DNA of 64,000 bases from [Bacillus] enclensis (GTDB lineage: Bacteria > Bacillota > Bacilli > Bacillales > Bacillaceae_B): contig NZ_KQ758485.1 in assembly GCF_001456935.1 (NCBI RefSeq), positions 172,944 through 236,943 on the forward strand. The letters are read 5' to 3'. The position numbers and the translations under genes are program-made. Positions 49,697 to 58,884 of the stretch are shown here, one piece after another (position 1 is the stretch's first letter; each line of letters starts with the position of its first letter). The notes below the pieces were generated by a model. It saw only the letters and a program-made list of their open reading frames with translations. It did no database searches and was not told the DNA's origin.

Positions 49697-51019
49697 ATGA
49701 AGAAAGTAATTTCTCTGACGTATTTATTCGGGGTTGTGTTTCTTCTGGCAAGTGCACTTTATTTTTTCGCTTCTAATTGGCAGGTGTTTTCCCGGCAGGA
49801 GAAGGTGGCTTTGGCGGGGTCGTTGATTGTGTTGTTTTACGGGGCGGCATTTCTTTTGGACCGGGTGTTGAAGGGGGCTCATTTCCTTTCAAACTGGCTG
49901 ATGGTCAGCGGAGTGATTTCTTTCGGCTTGTCCGTTGCTCTTCTCGGGCAGCTATACAATTCCCACGCGGACAGTTATTTATTGTTTCTTGTCTGGTCGA
50001 TTCCCGCACTCTTGTTCAGCTTGTACACGAGGTACAGCGGTTTTTATGCGTTGACCCATATCCTCATCCATCTGACAATCTACTTTTATCTGTTCCCTTC
50101 GTCCCCATTCGAACACTGGACACCCGCCCATACATGGTTTGCGTTCGGAGTCGGGATCATGAATACAATCTTATTTTTGATTATAAAAAAAAGCTGGATC
50201 TCTTCAAAGCCGCTTCTTTACCTGAGTCTCGTCTCTGCCAACTTTCTCTTTATGACAACGGCATTCAGTGAGGGGTACCCGGTTTTCTTCTCCCTCTTTT
50301 ATATCCTCATCCTGTGGGTCGGGGTATATCGGTACATCCATAAAGAAACGTCCATCTTCATCATCCTATCGATGTTCGGAACGGGCTTTATCATTGGTAA
50401 AATGTTCGAGCTGATGGCACGGTATGTGTCCAGCCTCTTCTTTGTCGGACTCTTATTCGCCGCGATTCTATTATTGGCAGGAAGCGTTTTCCTCGTGAAC
50501 TATTTACGGAAGCATCCCTCCTCCCGTCATTGGACAAAGACGATCTTCGTTGCCAGCGTCACAACCATCGCCTCTGTTTTCATCGTGGCATCAGTCTTCG
50601 GTCTGCTTTCTTTACTCATGGTGGATGTCTCAATGGTCGGATTATTCCTATTCGCCACGGTACTTCTCGTCATCCCAAGCGCGCTGACCAGCTGGCCGGC
50701 CCCTGTAAAATATTCACTCACCATGACAGGCATCGTCATCGGGATGCTGGCAAGCACCTTTGATGACTTTTCATATGCCATGTTCTTCGTCCTCGCCTTT
50801 GTGTTTTATCTTGAAAAACAGCCCGCTGGGAAAATTGTATTCTACCTTCTGTTTCAATTGAACCTGGGAATCTTCCTGGGACAAACGCTGGACTTAGGCG
50901 CCCATCCCCTCCTCGCGGTGATGCTGATCTTGAATAGCGCCGTGTTCCTAGCTGCTCAGAAAAGACACGTCATTCAGTATGGAGATTTCTCATTGGGTTC
51001 CTTGCTTTTTTCTCGCTAA
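49697..51019 (+). CDS. DUF2157-type membrane protein (N-terminal part of a frameshifted gene)
   Basis: A 440-residue membrane protein with about 12 membrane segments that begins like DUF2157 proteins (LLASALYFFASNWQVFSRQEKVALAG, then YNSHADSYLLFLVWSIPALL). The frame stops at 51017-51019, soon after a GGG run (50995-50997). One extra G there would join it to the +1 frame, which continues with more membrane helices and the GDYXXLXY domain at 51154. So this is probably the first part of one broken gene. The ATG 49697 follows AAGGGGTG. Confidence 0.75.
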   Translation: MKKVISLTYLFGVVFLLASALYFFASNWQVFSRQEKVALAGSLIVLFYGAAFLLDRVLKGAHFLSNWLMVSGVISFGLSVALLGQLYNSHADSYLLFLVWSIPALLFSLYTRYSGFYALTHILIHLTIYFYLFPSSPFEHWTPAHTWFAFGVGIMNTILFLIIKKSWISSKPLLYLSLVSANFLFMTTAFSEGYPVFFSLFYILILWVGVYRYIHKETSIFIILSMFGTGFIIGKMFELMARYVSSLFFVGLLFAAILLLAGSVFLVNYLRKHPSSRHWTKTIFVASVTTIASVFIVASVFGLLSLLMVDVSMVGLFLFATVLLVIPSALTSWPAPVKYSLTMTGIVIGMLASTFDDFSYAMFFVLAFVFYLEKQPAGKIVFYLLFQLNLGIFLGQTLDLGAHPLLAVMLILNSAVFLAAQKRHVIQYGDFSLGSLLFSR

Positions 51020-51153
51020 CGGTCATCGATCTTTCTCTGCCGCTTCATACGATCTACACCGTTCTGTTCTTTCTGACCGCAACGGGATGCATCTATTTTT
51101 TCAAAAAGCGGAACCGCACCTTCTATTGGGTTACATCCCTTGTCTTCTGGTTC

Positions 51154-51798
51154 ATGCTCATTATCCAACTGTATTACGATTTGGCTTGGAAGCTCGTCCA
51201 TAAATCCCTGCTCATGGCCTTATTAGGTCTCCTCTTCATCATGGTGGCTGCATACCTGGACAAAAAGGCCGGACACGATCTGCAATCCCGGGCGATGCTT
51301 TCCGGTAAAAAGCTCGGATTCCTCCTCATTATCTTCCTTCAAGGAGGATGGATCGGATATCAGGTCTATTCAAACGAAACCCTTTTACAAAACGGGGAAA
51401 CGATCCTACTAGAGCTTCAGCCTGTCGACCCGAGATCCCTCCTCCAGGGGGACTACGTGCAATTGAATTACACCATTTCACAGCTCGAACGCACCTCCAT
51501 CGAGGGCAACGGGCCCATCACCATCGTGCTGCGGAAAAATGCACAAGGCCACCACGAATATACAGGTGTGTATAGCCTAGACGGGGAATGGAACACCTCT
51601 TACGAAAAGAAATCGGGGGATGTTCTCTTAACCGGGAAGGTCACAGGTTCATGGGACCACACCACTCAGGTCACCTATGGGATTGAACATTTCTTCATTC
51701 CTGAGGGAACGGGAGTGGATGTGGAAGGGAAAGTGAAGACTGCTGTGGTTAAAGTGAGTGATAAGGGGGATGGGATTTTGGTGCGGTTGGAGGAATAG
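51154..51798 (+). CDS. GDYXXLXY-domain membrane protein (C-terminal part of a frameshifted gene)
   Basis: From ATG 51154 this frame gives 214 residues, with two membrane helices and then an outer domain containing GDYVQLNY, which gives the GDYXXLXY family its name. The frame is open upstream back through 50998 and encodes further hydrophobic helices (FLAFFSLTVIDLSLPLHTI) without a start codon or ribosome site. This supports its being the second part of the DUF2157 gene before it. Function unknown. Confidence 0.7.
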   Translation: MLIIQLYYDLAWKLVHKSLLMALLGLLFIMVAAYLDKKAGHDLQSRAMLSGKKLGFLLIIFLQGGWIGYQVYSNETLLQNGETILLELQPVDPRSLLQGDYVQLNYTISQLERTSIEGNGPITIVLRKNAQGHHEYTGVYSLDGEWNTSYEKKSGDVLLTGKVTGSWDHTTQVTYGIEHFFIPEGTGVDVEGKVKTAVVKVSDKGDGILVRLEE

Positions 51799-51802
51799 GA
51801 AT

Positions 51803-51842
51803 ACCAAGGGGACAGGAACTGTGGGCTCTCTGTCCCCTTGGT
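51803..51842. repeat. Long palindrome, family D
   Basis: Arms ACCAAGGGGACAG / CTGTCCCCTTGGT (13 bp perfect) around a 14-bp centre. It lies 4 bp after the stop codon of the gene before it and may act as its terminator. A degenerate relative lies at 9430-9540. Confidence 0.75.
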
Positions 51843-51863
51843 CTTTTCCACATTTATGCAAAA

Positions 51864-51892
51864 GGAAGCAAGAGAACCGTCCCCTTGCTTCC
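51864..51892. repeat. REP-like palindrome, family B
   Basis: GGAAGCAAGAGAACC followed by GTCCCCTTGCTTCC. The preceding TTCCACATTTATGCAAAA is also conserved before the copy at 59616. Confidence 0.75.
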
Positions 51893-51957
51893 CCAGATGG
51901 GTTGTTGAATCGGGGGAAGATTTTTATTGTGATTGGAAGTAGGATGGTTGAGGTAAT

Positions 51958-51986
51958 GGGACAGTGGACCTGTCCCTCTGTCCCGC
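51958..51986. repeat. REP-like palindrome, family A
   Basis: GGGACAGTGGACC followed by TGTCCCTCTGTCCCGC, just before the terminator of the acyltransferase gene. Confidence 0.75.
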
Positions 51987-51987
51987 A

Positions 51988-52024
51988 CAAAAAAACCTCC
52001 AGATATATAATAACTGAAGGTTTT
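51988..52024 (-). terminator. Terminator of the acyltransferase gene
   Basis: On the minus strand AAAACCTTCAG pairs with CTGGAGGTTTT (one G-T pair), followed by TTTTT, just after the stop codon. Confidence 0.8.
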
Positions 52025-52029
52025 CATGC

Positions 52030-53070
52030 TTATGCGGTTTTCGGAATAACTTGATGTTCTTTAGACTTTTTACGAACCTTACGTCTTGTGTTGCCCACTA
52101 TATAGCTTCCAAACGGAAGAAGTGAAGTCACTTTGATAAGGGCCAGCGAGATGATCAAGGTAATCACGAATACGCTAATTACCCTGGTACTTGTGCTGTC
52201 AAAATATGGAGCTACATATGGTGCAATAAAACGGAGCACCTGCCAGTGTACCAGATAAATTCCGAAAGAGAAGTTGCTTATCATATTCACAAATTTGGAA
52301 TTTGGCAGCAGCTGTCCCCAAGCAAGGATTGCTAATGTAATTCCGATAGCCAGAGGAAACAAATCATGTCTGTAAGAAGCTACTCTAAAGTTTCCAGATT
52401 GATACGACAAGAAGAAGTAGCCAAACGCAAGAGCCACCCCTGCGAGAGTTAACCATTTGTATTTTAATAGTTTTTTCGCAAGGCTTTGATAATGCTTTCC
52501 TATTATATATGCGAGTGCAAAATAACCTAACCAGGCAGTAAACGGAATCTTGAGGTGGTTACGATTTTCCTGAATAAATGGAAGGTTTCCATTTAGAAGT
52601 GATAAGTGCGCAACCATGATCATTAAACTTATAGGAAGCAGCCAGTTTGTTGGGATTTTGAACTTAGTAACCACATAATGAAGAACGTAGAATTGGAATA
52701 TGATCAGAACAAAGTATCCTTCATAGTTTCCCATGAATATGTTTAAAAATAGCTTTTCGCCAAGGCCAATGGCCGGGCTGAAATGTTTTGTGACGAAAGC
52801 ATCGATAATGGCAAACGCAAGGTACGGGGCAAATATCCATTTAATTCGTTTAGACCAGAACTTTTCTGGAAGACGGTGTGGGTATCTGTTTGCCAATATA
52901 ATCTCAGACAAAACAATGAAAGTAGGAGTCGCATAACATAAGGCAGTTCTGAGCAGATTATAATACTCGATTTCTGGGTAGCCAACTGCTCTTGCTGTCT
53001 GTGTTGTGCTGTGCAAGAATACAATACTTAAACAGGCAATGGTCCGCAGTAAATTCCATTCTTTAATCAT
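52030..53070 (-). CDS. Acyltransferase 3 family integral membrane protein
   Basis: A 346-residue, about ten-helix protein with the family start WNLLRTIACLSIVFLHSTTQTAR and a late motif FSFGIYLVHWQVLRF. It ends with a basic tail, as does the relative at 12729. These enzymes O-acylate cell-surface polymers or exopolysaccharides. It is the sole gene of its transcript. Its -10 region is not obvious. Confidence 0.85.
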   Translation of the reverse strand: MIKEWNLLRTIACLSIVFLHSTTQTARAVGYPEIEYYNLLRTALCYATPTFIVLSEIILANRYPHRLPEKFWSKRIKWIFAPYLAFAIIDAFVTKHFSPAIGLGEKLFLNIFMGNYEGYFVLIIFQFYVLHYVVTKFKIPTNWLLPISLMIMVAHLSLLNGNLPFIQENRNHLKIPFTAWLGYFALAYIIGKHYQSLAKKLLKYKWLTLAGVALAFGYFFLSYQSGNFRVASYRHDLFPLAIGITLAILAWGQLLPNSKFVNMISNFSFGIYLVHWQVLRFIAPYVAPYFDSTSTRVISVFVITLIISLALIKVTSLLPFGSYIVGNTRRKVRKKSKEHQVIPKTA

Positions 53071-53420
53071 ATAAACTATCCTTCTAATTATTATTTAAAA
53101 TGTCATTACTAAAATAACATGAAAAAAGTTTCGAAACAACTTACATCTTGTTCCAGTTCGTTACATTTAAATAACTTCAATTTTCTTACAAATCCAACCT
53201 GATGCCCCCACACCTAAAAAACACAAGCTGGGTGGGGGGTCAGACCCCAATACAAGCCTCAGTTCCACAGTTCATGTACCCCCTACCATATTCATGAAAA
53301 ATGAAGCAAGAGATACGTCCCCCTTGCTTCTTCTTGCTTCCCTTAAAGGGGTGTACCACTCTCTGAAAAAGGAGTAAGATAAATAGAAAAACAGGCAATC
53401 ACTTAAAGGATGACTCTATT
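53071..53420. repeat. Gap with palindromes of families B and C
   Basis: 53233-53249 is TGGGGGGTCAGACCCCA, a near-perfect palindrome of a type common in other genomes (family C here). 53303-53330 is a family-B palindrome (GAAGCAAGAGATACG, then TCCCCCTTGCTTC) with a partial duplicate of its right arm to 53341. No gene is present. Confidence 0.65.
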
Positions 53421-54173
53421 ATGATAAGTGCTTCAGCCATTTTCTCCATCGTTATTTTCCTATGTCTGCTCATTCCAATCATTGCACTGGTCATTCTCAG
53501 TATTATTAAGCTGCTTGAAAAAGAGTTTGATTACTTGCAGATGGAAAATAAACAGATCCAGCTTCAGACACAGCTCCATCAAATGGAATACCTACAGCTC
53601 AGCCAGCAAATCCGCCCGCATTTTCTTTTTAACAGTTTGAATGCGATGATGTCTCTCGCCAGGCTGAACAGAAATGAAGATCTCATCCAATCGATGGAGA
53701 AGTTCTCCCTCTTTCTAAGGTATCAGAACAAGGAGAAGGGGTCTCTTATTCCTTTTGAAAGTGAATTGGAGCATACAAAAAACTACTTAGCGATCCAGCA
53801 GATGCGTTTTGGCAAGAAGCTCGAAGTAGAGATCATGATTGATGAACGGGCACTGCCAACACACCTTCCTCCCTACACCCTGCAGACATTCGTTGAAAAT
53901 GCCTTTAAGCACGGCATTGAAAATAAACGTGGGGAAAAGCGGCTGAAAATTGAATTGCACCGGGAAGGAAACTGGGTCATCTTAAAGGTTTTAGACAATG
54001 GAAACAGTGAAAATGAACCATTCATAACAAACGGAGATGGAACTGGGTTGGAGAATATCCGCAAAAGGCTTGAATTACTATTTGAACTGCATACAGAAGT
54101 CTCAATGAAACGAAAGCCAGGATGGACAGAAGTGAAAGCCATTTGGCCATATTCACCGGGGGAATCACAATGA
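53421..54173 (+). CDS. Sensor histidine kinase, LytS/YesM type
   Basis: This 250-residue kinase has one N-terminal membrane helix, a short coiled segment and the His_kinase domain with LSQQIRPHFLFNSLNAMMSL (phospho-acceptor His67). An ATPase domain follows with FVENAFKHGIE and GDGTGLENIRKRL. There is no outer sensor domain, so the signal is probably sensed in the membrane or by way of the transporter encoded two genes downstream. It overlaps the response regulator gene by 4 bases. Confidence 0.9.
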   Translation: MISASAIFSIVIFLCLLIPIIALVILSIIKLLEKEFDYLQMENKQIQLQTQLHQMEYLQLSQQIRPHFLFNSLNAMMSLARLNRNEDLIQSMEKFSLFLRYQNKEKGSLIPFESELEHTKNYLAIQQMRFGKKLEVEIMIDERALPTHLPPYTLQTFVENAFKHGIENKRGEKRLKIELHREGNWVILKVLDNGNSENEPFITNGDGTGLENIRKRLELLFELHTEVSMKRKPGWTEVKAIWPYSPGESQ

Positions 54174-54871
54174 ATCTATTAATAATCGATGATGAACCAT
54201 TAGAGCTTGAACAGCTCACTTATTTGGTAAAAAAACAATATCCGAACTGGAACATATTCACTGCAGAGGATGCCTTTGAAGCAAAGCAGCTAATAGAACA
54301 ATATTCTTTCCCGCTTGCTTTTGTCGATATCCAATTGCCCGGGGATTCCGGGTTGGACTTTTGTGAATACTTGAGGGCGAAGGGTATAGACACCGAAGTC
54401 GTACTGATTACTGCTTATCAAGACTTCGTCAGCTATGCGAAACAGGCAATCCACTTGAATGTATTGGATTACCTCGTTAAACCTGTGATTGAAAAAGAAC
54501 TGATTAAGGTGATTGAGGATTTTTTACAAAAAAACACGTTCACTGAGACGAAATCACTGCTGATCAACGAAGTACTGGAGATTGTCCACGAAGAGTACAA
54601 TCAAAAGCTTCAGCTAACCAACCTGGCGATGAAGGTGTATGTTACCCCTACTTATTTAAGCAAAAAGTTCACAGAGATCGTTGGCATGAAATTCACAGAT
54701 TATATCAATCATTTCCGGATTCAGAAAGCGAAGCAGCTGATGCTCGAAAACCCAGATTGGAGTCTGTTCAAAATCGCTGAAATGGTCGGTTTTTCCAGTC
54801 AGCATCATTTCAGCAATTCATTCAAGAAAATCGAAGGTATTACTCCGAGCCAATTTAAGGAGAACCGCTGA
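54170..54871 (+). CDS. Response regulator with AraC-type output domain (YesN-like)
   Basis: A 233-residue regulator with a receiver domain (LLIIDDEP, phospho-acceptor Asp53 in FVDIQLPG, Lys in YLVKPV). A C-terminal AraC/XylS pair of helix-turn-helices follows (LAMKVYVTPTYLSKKFTEIVG, then MVGFSSQHHFSNSFKKIEGITP). It pairs with the kinase before it and probably controls the transporter, acetamidase and permease genes downstream. Confidence 0.9.
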   Translation: MNLLIIDDEPLELEQLTYLVKKQYPNWNIFTAEDAFEAKQLIEQYSFPLAFVDIQLPGDSGLDFCEYLRAKGIDTEVVLITAYQDFVSYAKQAIHLNVLDYLVKPVIEKELIKVIEDFLQKNTFTETKSLLINEVLEIVHEEYNQKLQLTNLAMKVYVTPTYLSKKFTEIVGMKFTDYINHFRIQKAKQLMLENPDWSLFKIAEMVGFSSQHHFSNSFKKIEGITPSQFKENR

Positions 54872-56205
54872 TGATTGATTGGTATGTCCTATTATTCATT
54901 GCTTTTACACTCGTCATTCTTCTCATCGACAAGATTGGCAGATATCGCAGTGTCCATGAATATACGAATCCCGGAAAAGAAGTCGGCTTAGGCGGTGGAA
55001 CATACTCTTTGGTGATTCAATATATGACTGGGGCAACCGTTCTTTTCCCTTTCATTCTTACAGTTAAAGGTGGATTGTCAAGCTTCTTCATTTTTACCGT
55101 CTCCTCTCTTATCCTCTATTTATTATTAAGGAAATGGATATTCAGCGAGGAGAAAATGGATGTCATTCTACATGACCAGTTTCATTCCCCCAGTAAAATA
55201 AACACTGCTGTATTTTTGATATTTGGTTTTTCCAGTATCGGGAGCATCTTAATCCAGACTTCGTTGATTATTATTCTGTTCCGGGACTTTTTTCATCAGT
55301 CCTCCTATTTGGCTGTGTTCTTATTTCTAATCTTTAGCTATGTATTATTTGGCTTAGGAGGAAAAATGGGAGTCACACGAGTCGGCAGCCTGATTTTAAT
55401 CGGGGTGTTATTCACCATTTCCTTCACAGTCCTGACACTCTACTTAAGGACTGGAACAGAAGCTGTTTACCAGCGGTTCATGACAAACTTCCAAGGGATT
55501 TTCAGCGGAAGCATTTTGGAAAACGGTTCTTACTTTTTAACGTTCCTATTCGTTATGGCGGGCCAAACCTTCACAAGTCTTTATTTCTGGGAATCGGTTA
55601 ATACAATCAAGCCCAATCACCGTTTATCTGCATTAAGGTATTCTTCATTTTCCTGGACCGCCTTATTGCTCTCCTATACAGCTTTGACAATGTACCTGCT
55701 TTCGCAGACTCAAACATCAGCATCTAAACAACTGCTTGAGTCGATGATTCAGTCCAATACAATAATAGCTCATATTTTCATCTATACTGGCATTTCCATG
55801 CTCGCAGTTGGCACCGGGCATTCCCTTTACTCAATAGTCAGTCTATTTCTAAATATATTGCCAGCACGACACACTGAAGAGTCATCATCCTATCACAATT
55901 TAAAAACAGGCTATTTTTATGGAATGTTTATGATCGTGCTTCATGGACTGTCAGGCGTACTGCTGGCGGGTTCCTTAGAAACATGGCTTCCTTACTTTAT
56001 GGCCTTCTTTGCCTCGGCGTCTATCCCATTTTTTTATATTTTTCTGAAGGGGCAATTCTCCCTAAAGCATTTTTCACTTACAGTCGGACTGATGAGTATA
56101 GCAGGAATTGTAATCAACTTGACGGTAACCGACTTGTATATGGTCGTACCGGTAACTGTCGCTCTCACATTCGTTCTACATACGCTGGTGACAAAATTTA
56201 TATAA
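54871..56205 (+). CDS. Sodium:solute symporter-like membrane protein
   Basis: This 444-residue protein has about 12-13 membrane segments and the LeuT-like SSS style of motifs (YSLVIQYMTGATVLFPFIL, then VMAGQTFTSLYFWESVNTI). It overlaps the regulator stop by one base (TGATG), so kinase, regulator and transporter form one operon. It may act as a transporter or as a co-sensor. The substrate is unknown. Confidence 0.78.
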   Translation: MIDWYVLLFIAFTLVILLIDKIGRYRSVHEYTNPGKEVGLGGGTYSLVIQYMTGATVLFPFILTVKGGLSSFFIFTVSSLILYLLLRKWIFSEEKMDVILHDQFHSPSKINTAVFLIFGFSSIGSILIQTSLIIILFRDFFHQSSYLAVFLFLIFSYVLFGLGGKMGVTRVGSLILIGVLFTISFTVLTLYLRTGTEAVYQRFMTNFQGIFSGSILENGSYFLTFLFVMAGQTFTSLYFWESVNTIKPNHRLSALRYSSFSWTALLLSYTALTMYLLSQTQTSASKQLLESMIQSNTIIAHIFIYTGISMLAVGTGHSLYSIVSLFLNILPARHTEESSSYHNLKTGYFYGMFMIVLHGLSGVLLAGSLETWLPYFMAFFASASIPFFYIFLKGQFSLKHFSLTVGLMSIAGIVINLTVTDLYMVVPVTVALTFVLHTLVTKFI

Positions 56206-56307
56206 AATTGTGCAAAAACAGATTGAAATTTTGCAAACAAGCACAGGTGAAAAAGTGTAACATTTTAATTATTCAGAATATAAAAATAAAATTCAGGAGG
56301 GATTTAC

Positions 56308-57225
56308 ATGACTGCACATTTATCGACCCAAGCGTTTGTTTATGCCATGGATAAAAACAATAAGCCAGCACTGACAGTGAAGTCTGGAACAGAGGTCGAA
56401 ATTGATACTTTCGACTGCTTCCAGAATCAAATCCAATCCGATCAAACGACTTTTAACGCGATTGACTGGAATCAAATCAACCCCGCAACAGGGCCGGTTT
56501 ATGTTGAGGGAGCACAGCCTGGTGACATATTAAAAGTGACGATCGATGACATCGAGTTAGGGAACCAGGGTGTCATGGTTGTTGGGCCGGAGCTTGGTGT
56601 CATGGGACACCGCTTGGATAAGTTCGAAGTAAAGATCATTCCTGTCGAGGATGATAAAGCGATTTTCAATGAAAAAATCGCGCTGCCGTTAAACCCTATG
56701 ATTGGTGTTATTGGAGTAGCTCCAGAGGGTGAAGCTGTCAATAATGGTACTCCTGGAGCCCATGGCGGAAATATGGATACAAAGCTGATTACCACGGGGG
56801 CAACCCTTTACTTCCCTGTCTTCCATCCTGGTGCACTTTTTGCGCTGGGAGATTTGCATGCAGCAATGGGAGATGGAGAAATCAGCGTGTCGGGAATCGA
56901 AATCCCCGCAAAGGTAAAGGTAACGCTTGAAGTCCTCAAAGGTCACAACATAAATCATCCAGTTTTGGAAAACGAAGAAGGTATAGCCACTCTCGTTTCC
57001 AAAAAACTATTAGATGAAGCCGCCAATGCAGCTGTTGAGGAAATGATCGATTTACTCCAGCCGCAGACAGATTTGTCTTTAGGTGAGTTCACCATGCTGA
57101 TGAGTGCAGCGGGTCAAGCACAAATCAGCCAAATCGTCGACCCGTTGAAAACGGCACGATTCTTTGTGCCGCGGTCCATCCTCGAAGCTTACAATATCGA
57201 ATTGTTCAAGAGAGAGGTGGTATAA
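56308..57225 (+). CDS. Acetamidase/formamidase family protein
   Basis: The 305-residue protein has the FmdA/AmdA pattern: NPATGPVYVEGAQPGDILKV, MIGVIGVAPEGEAVNNGTPGAHGGNMDT and FHPGALFALGDLHAAMGDGE, with the metal-type aspartate and histidine residues. It would hydrolyse short amides to acid and ammonia. An AGGAGGG site and a gap of 102 bp after the transporter suggest its own promoter or control by the two-component system. The permease gene follows 3 bp later. Confidence 0.9.
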   Translation: MTAHLSTQAFVYAMDKNNKPALTVKSGTEVEIDTFDCFQNQIQSDQTTFNAIDWNQINPATGPVYVEGAQPGDILKVTIDDIELGNQGVMVVGPELGVMGHRLDKFEVKIIPVEDDKAIFNEKIALPLNPMIGVIGVAPEGEAVNNGTPGAHGGNMDTKLITTGATLYFPVFHPGALFALGDLHAAMGDGEISVSGIEIPAKVKVTLEVLKGHNINHPVLENEEGIATLVSKKLLDEAANAAVEEMIDLLQPQTDLSLGEFTMLMSAAGQAQISQIVDPLKTARFFVPRSILEAYNIELFKREVV

Positions 57226-57228
57226 TCC

Positions 57229-58590
57229 ATGGCTGAACTCCAATCTAATCAACCCCAGTCAAATATGGGTTATAAACAGGAGTTAAAAAGATCCCTGACA
57301 TTCTGGGATTTGCTGATTTATGGTTTGGTATTCATGGTACCGATCGCTCCGTTCGGAATATATGGCGCAGTTGCCCAGGGTTCAAATGGGATGGTCGCCC
57401 TTGCCTACCTCATCGGGATGGTCGGGATGATTTTCACCGCATTAAGCTATGCCAGAATGTCTGAGGCCTTTCCGATTGCCGGATCGGTATATGCCTATGC
57501 ACAGCGGGGCATCAATGATTCTGTAGGTTTTATTGCTGGCTGGCTTATATTGCTCGATTACATTTTCGTACCTGCACTTCTTTATCTAGTCAGTGCCGCG
57601 GCATTGCATGATATCGTTCCAAGTATTCCATTACTCGTTTGGCTCGTGATTTTCATCGCGATCAATACAGTCGTCAACGTGCTGGGAATTGAGTTCACTG
57701 CGAAGGCGAATAAGATCATTGTGGTCGCCGAACTAATTGTTTTAGTGATATTCGTAGCTGTCGGCATTTTTGCCATCACGAAGGGAGTGAACGGAGCTGA
57801 GTTCACTTGGAAACCTTTATATGATGCAGATCATTTCAGCATGGGTACAGTAATGGGTGCAGTATCAATCGCTGTACTCAGCTTTTTAGGATTTGATGCT
57901 ATTTCAACATTGGCGGAAGAATCTAAAGGCGGCAGTAAAGCCATTGGTAAGGCAATCATTTTCTCTTTACTTGTAGTTGGAGTCCTGTTCATCATCCAGA
58001 CTTGGGTAGCTGCATTGATCTGGCCTGATTACACAAGCTTTGAAAATGCGGATGTGGCATTCTATCAGATTGCTGAAATCGCTGGCGGCCCTTGGCTGAA
58101 GTGGACGACGATCATCGCAACCGCAGTGGCCTGGGGAATTGCCGACGCACTTGTTGCACAGGCAGCCATATCACGAATCCTGTACAGCATGGCCCGAGAC
58201 CGCAAGCTGCCAAAGGTCCTGTCAAAAGTACACCCTAAATTCAAGACACCTTATGTCAGCACCCTGCTTGTTGCTGTTGTCTCGTTGCTTGTGACAGCAT
58301 TCTTTGCTTCACAAATCGGTGCATTGGCATCAGTGGTCAACTTCGGTGCATTATCAGCATTCTTGTTCCTGCATGCATCTGTGGTCATTTATTTTATCAA
58401 AAAGCAAAAGAGCAAGCAGTACTTTAAACATCTGGTACTTCCGCTGATCGGTTTTATCATCATCGGTTATGTATGGTTCTCTCTTGATCCACTTTCCAAA
58501 CAACTGGGATTCATTTGGCTCGGAATCGGAATTGTCTACCTGATCCTGCTGAAAGTATTCAAAAAGGATACCTCGCTTGATTTAGAATAA
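57229..58590 (+). CDS. APC-family amino acid / amine permease
   Basis: A 453-residue, 12-helix permease with the APC start LTFWDLLIYGLVFMVPIAPFGIYG and the motif FLGFDAISTLAEESKGG, typical of amino acid and polyamine transporters. Its gene is 3 bp after the acetamidase, so it likely imports the amide, or the amine it gives. It is followed by a terminator. Confidence 0.9.
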   Translation: MAELQSNQPQSNMGYKQELKRSLTFWDLLIYGLVFMVPIAPFGIYGAVAQGSNGMVALAYLIGMVGMIFTALSYARMSEAFPIAGSVYAYAQRGINDSVGFIAGWLILLDYIFVPALLYLVSAAALHDIVPSIPLLVWLVIFIAINTVVNVLGIEFTAKANKIIVVAELIVLVIFVAVGIFAITKGVNGAEFTWKPLYDADHFSMGTVMGAVSIAVLSFLGFDAISTLAEESKGGSKAIGKAIIFSLLVVGVLFIIQTWVAALIWPDYTSFENADVAFYQIAEIAGGPWLKWTTIIATAVAWGIADALVAQAAISRILYSMARDRKLPKVLSKVHPKFKTPYVSTLLVAVVSLLVTAFFASQIGALASVVNFGALSAFLFLHASVVIYFIKKQKSKQYFKHLVLPLIGFIIIGYVWFSLDPLSKQLGFIWLGIGIVYLILLKVFKKDTSLDLE

Positions 58591-58596
58591 ATAATG

Positions 58597-58652
58597 TTTT
58601 AAAAGCCTGCAGAGAAAGGAGTCTCCCTCGATCTACAGGCTTTAAAAACAAA
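58597..58652 (+). terminator. Terminator after the permease gene
   Basis: TTTTAAAAGCCTG pairs with CAGGCTTTAAAAA around a 24-bp loop, 7 bp after the stop codon. Confidence 0.7.
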
Positions 58653-58748
58653 CACTCCTAACAACTTTATTTTTAATAATTAACACTTATATTAAGTACA
58701 TCCATTTCCCTTTTTTAAAGTTGTTATTCTAATGTTTTATTATCTACA

Positions 58749-58812
58749 TGGATCAGAGCATGAGGACAGGTCTATCAGTTCACCAAGAATCAGGGGGCCT
58801 GTCCCCTTGCTT
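58749..58812. repeat. Degenerate REP-like palindrome (family B type)
   Basis: GAGGACAGG pairs with CCTGTCCCC across a 35-bp centre, and CTTGCTTTC follows as in family B. The rest of 58653-58884 shows no gene. Confidence 0.45.
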
Positions 58813-58884
58813 TCGCCTCTCCTTCACAGGAATGTCTTAGCTCCCACTCTCATAGACTTAAAGAAAAGAAGGGAGCTGGTCTCA

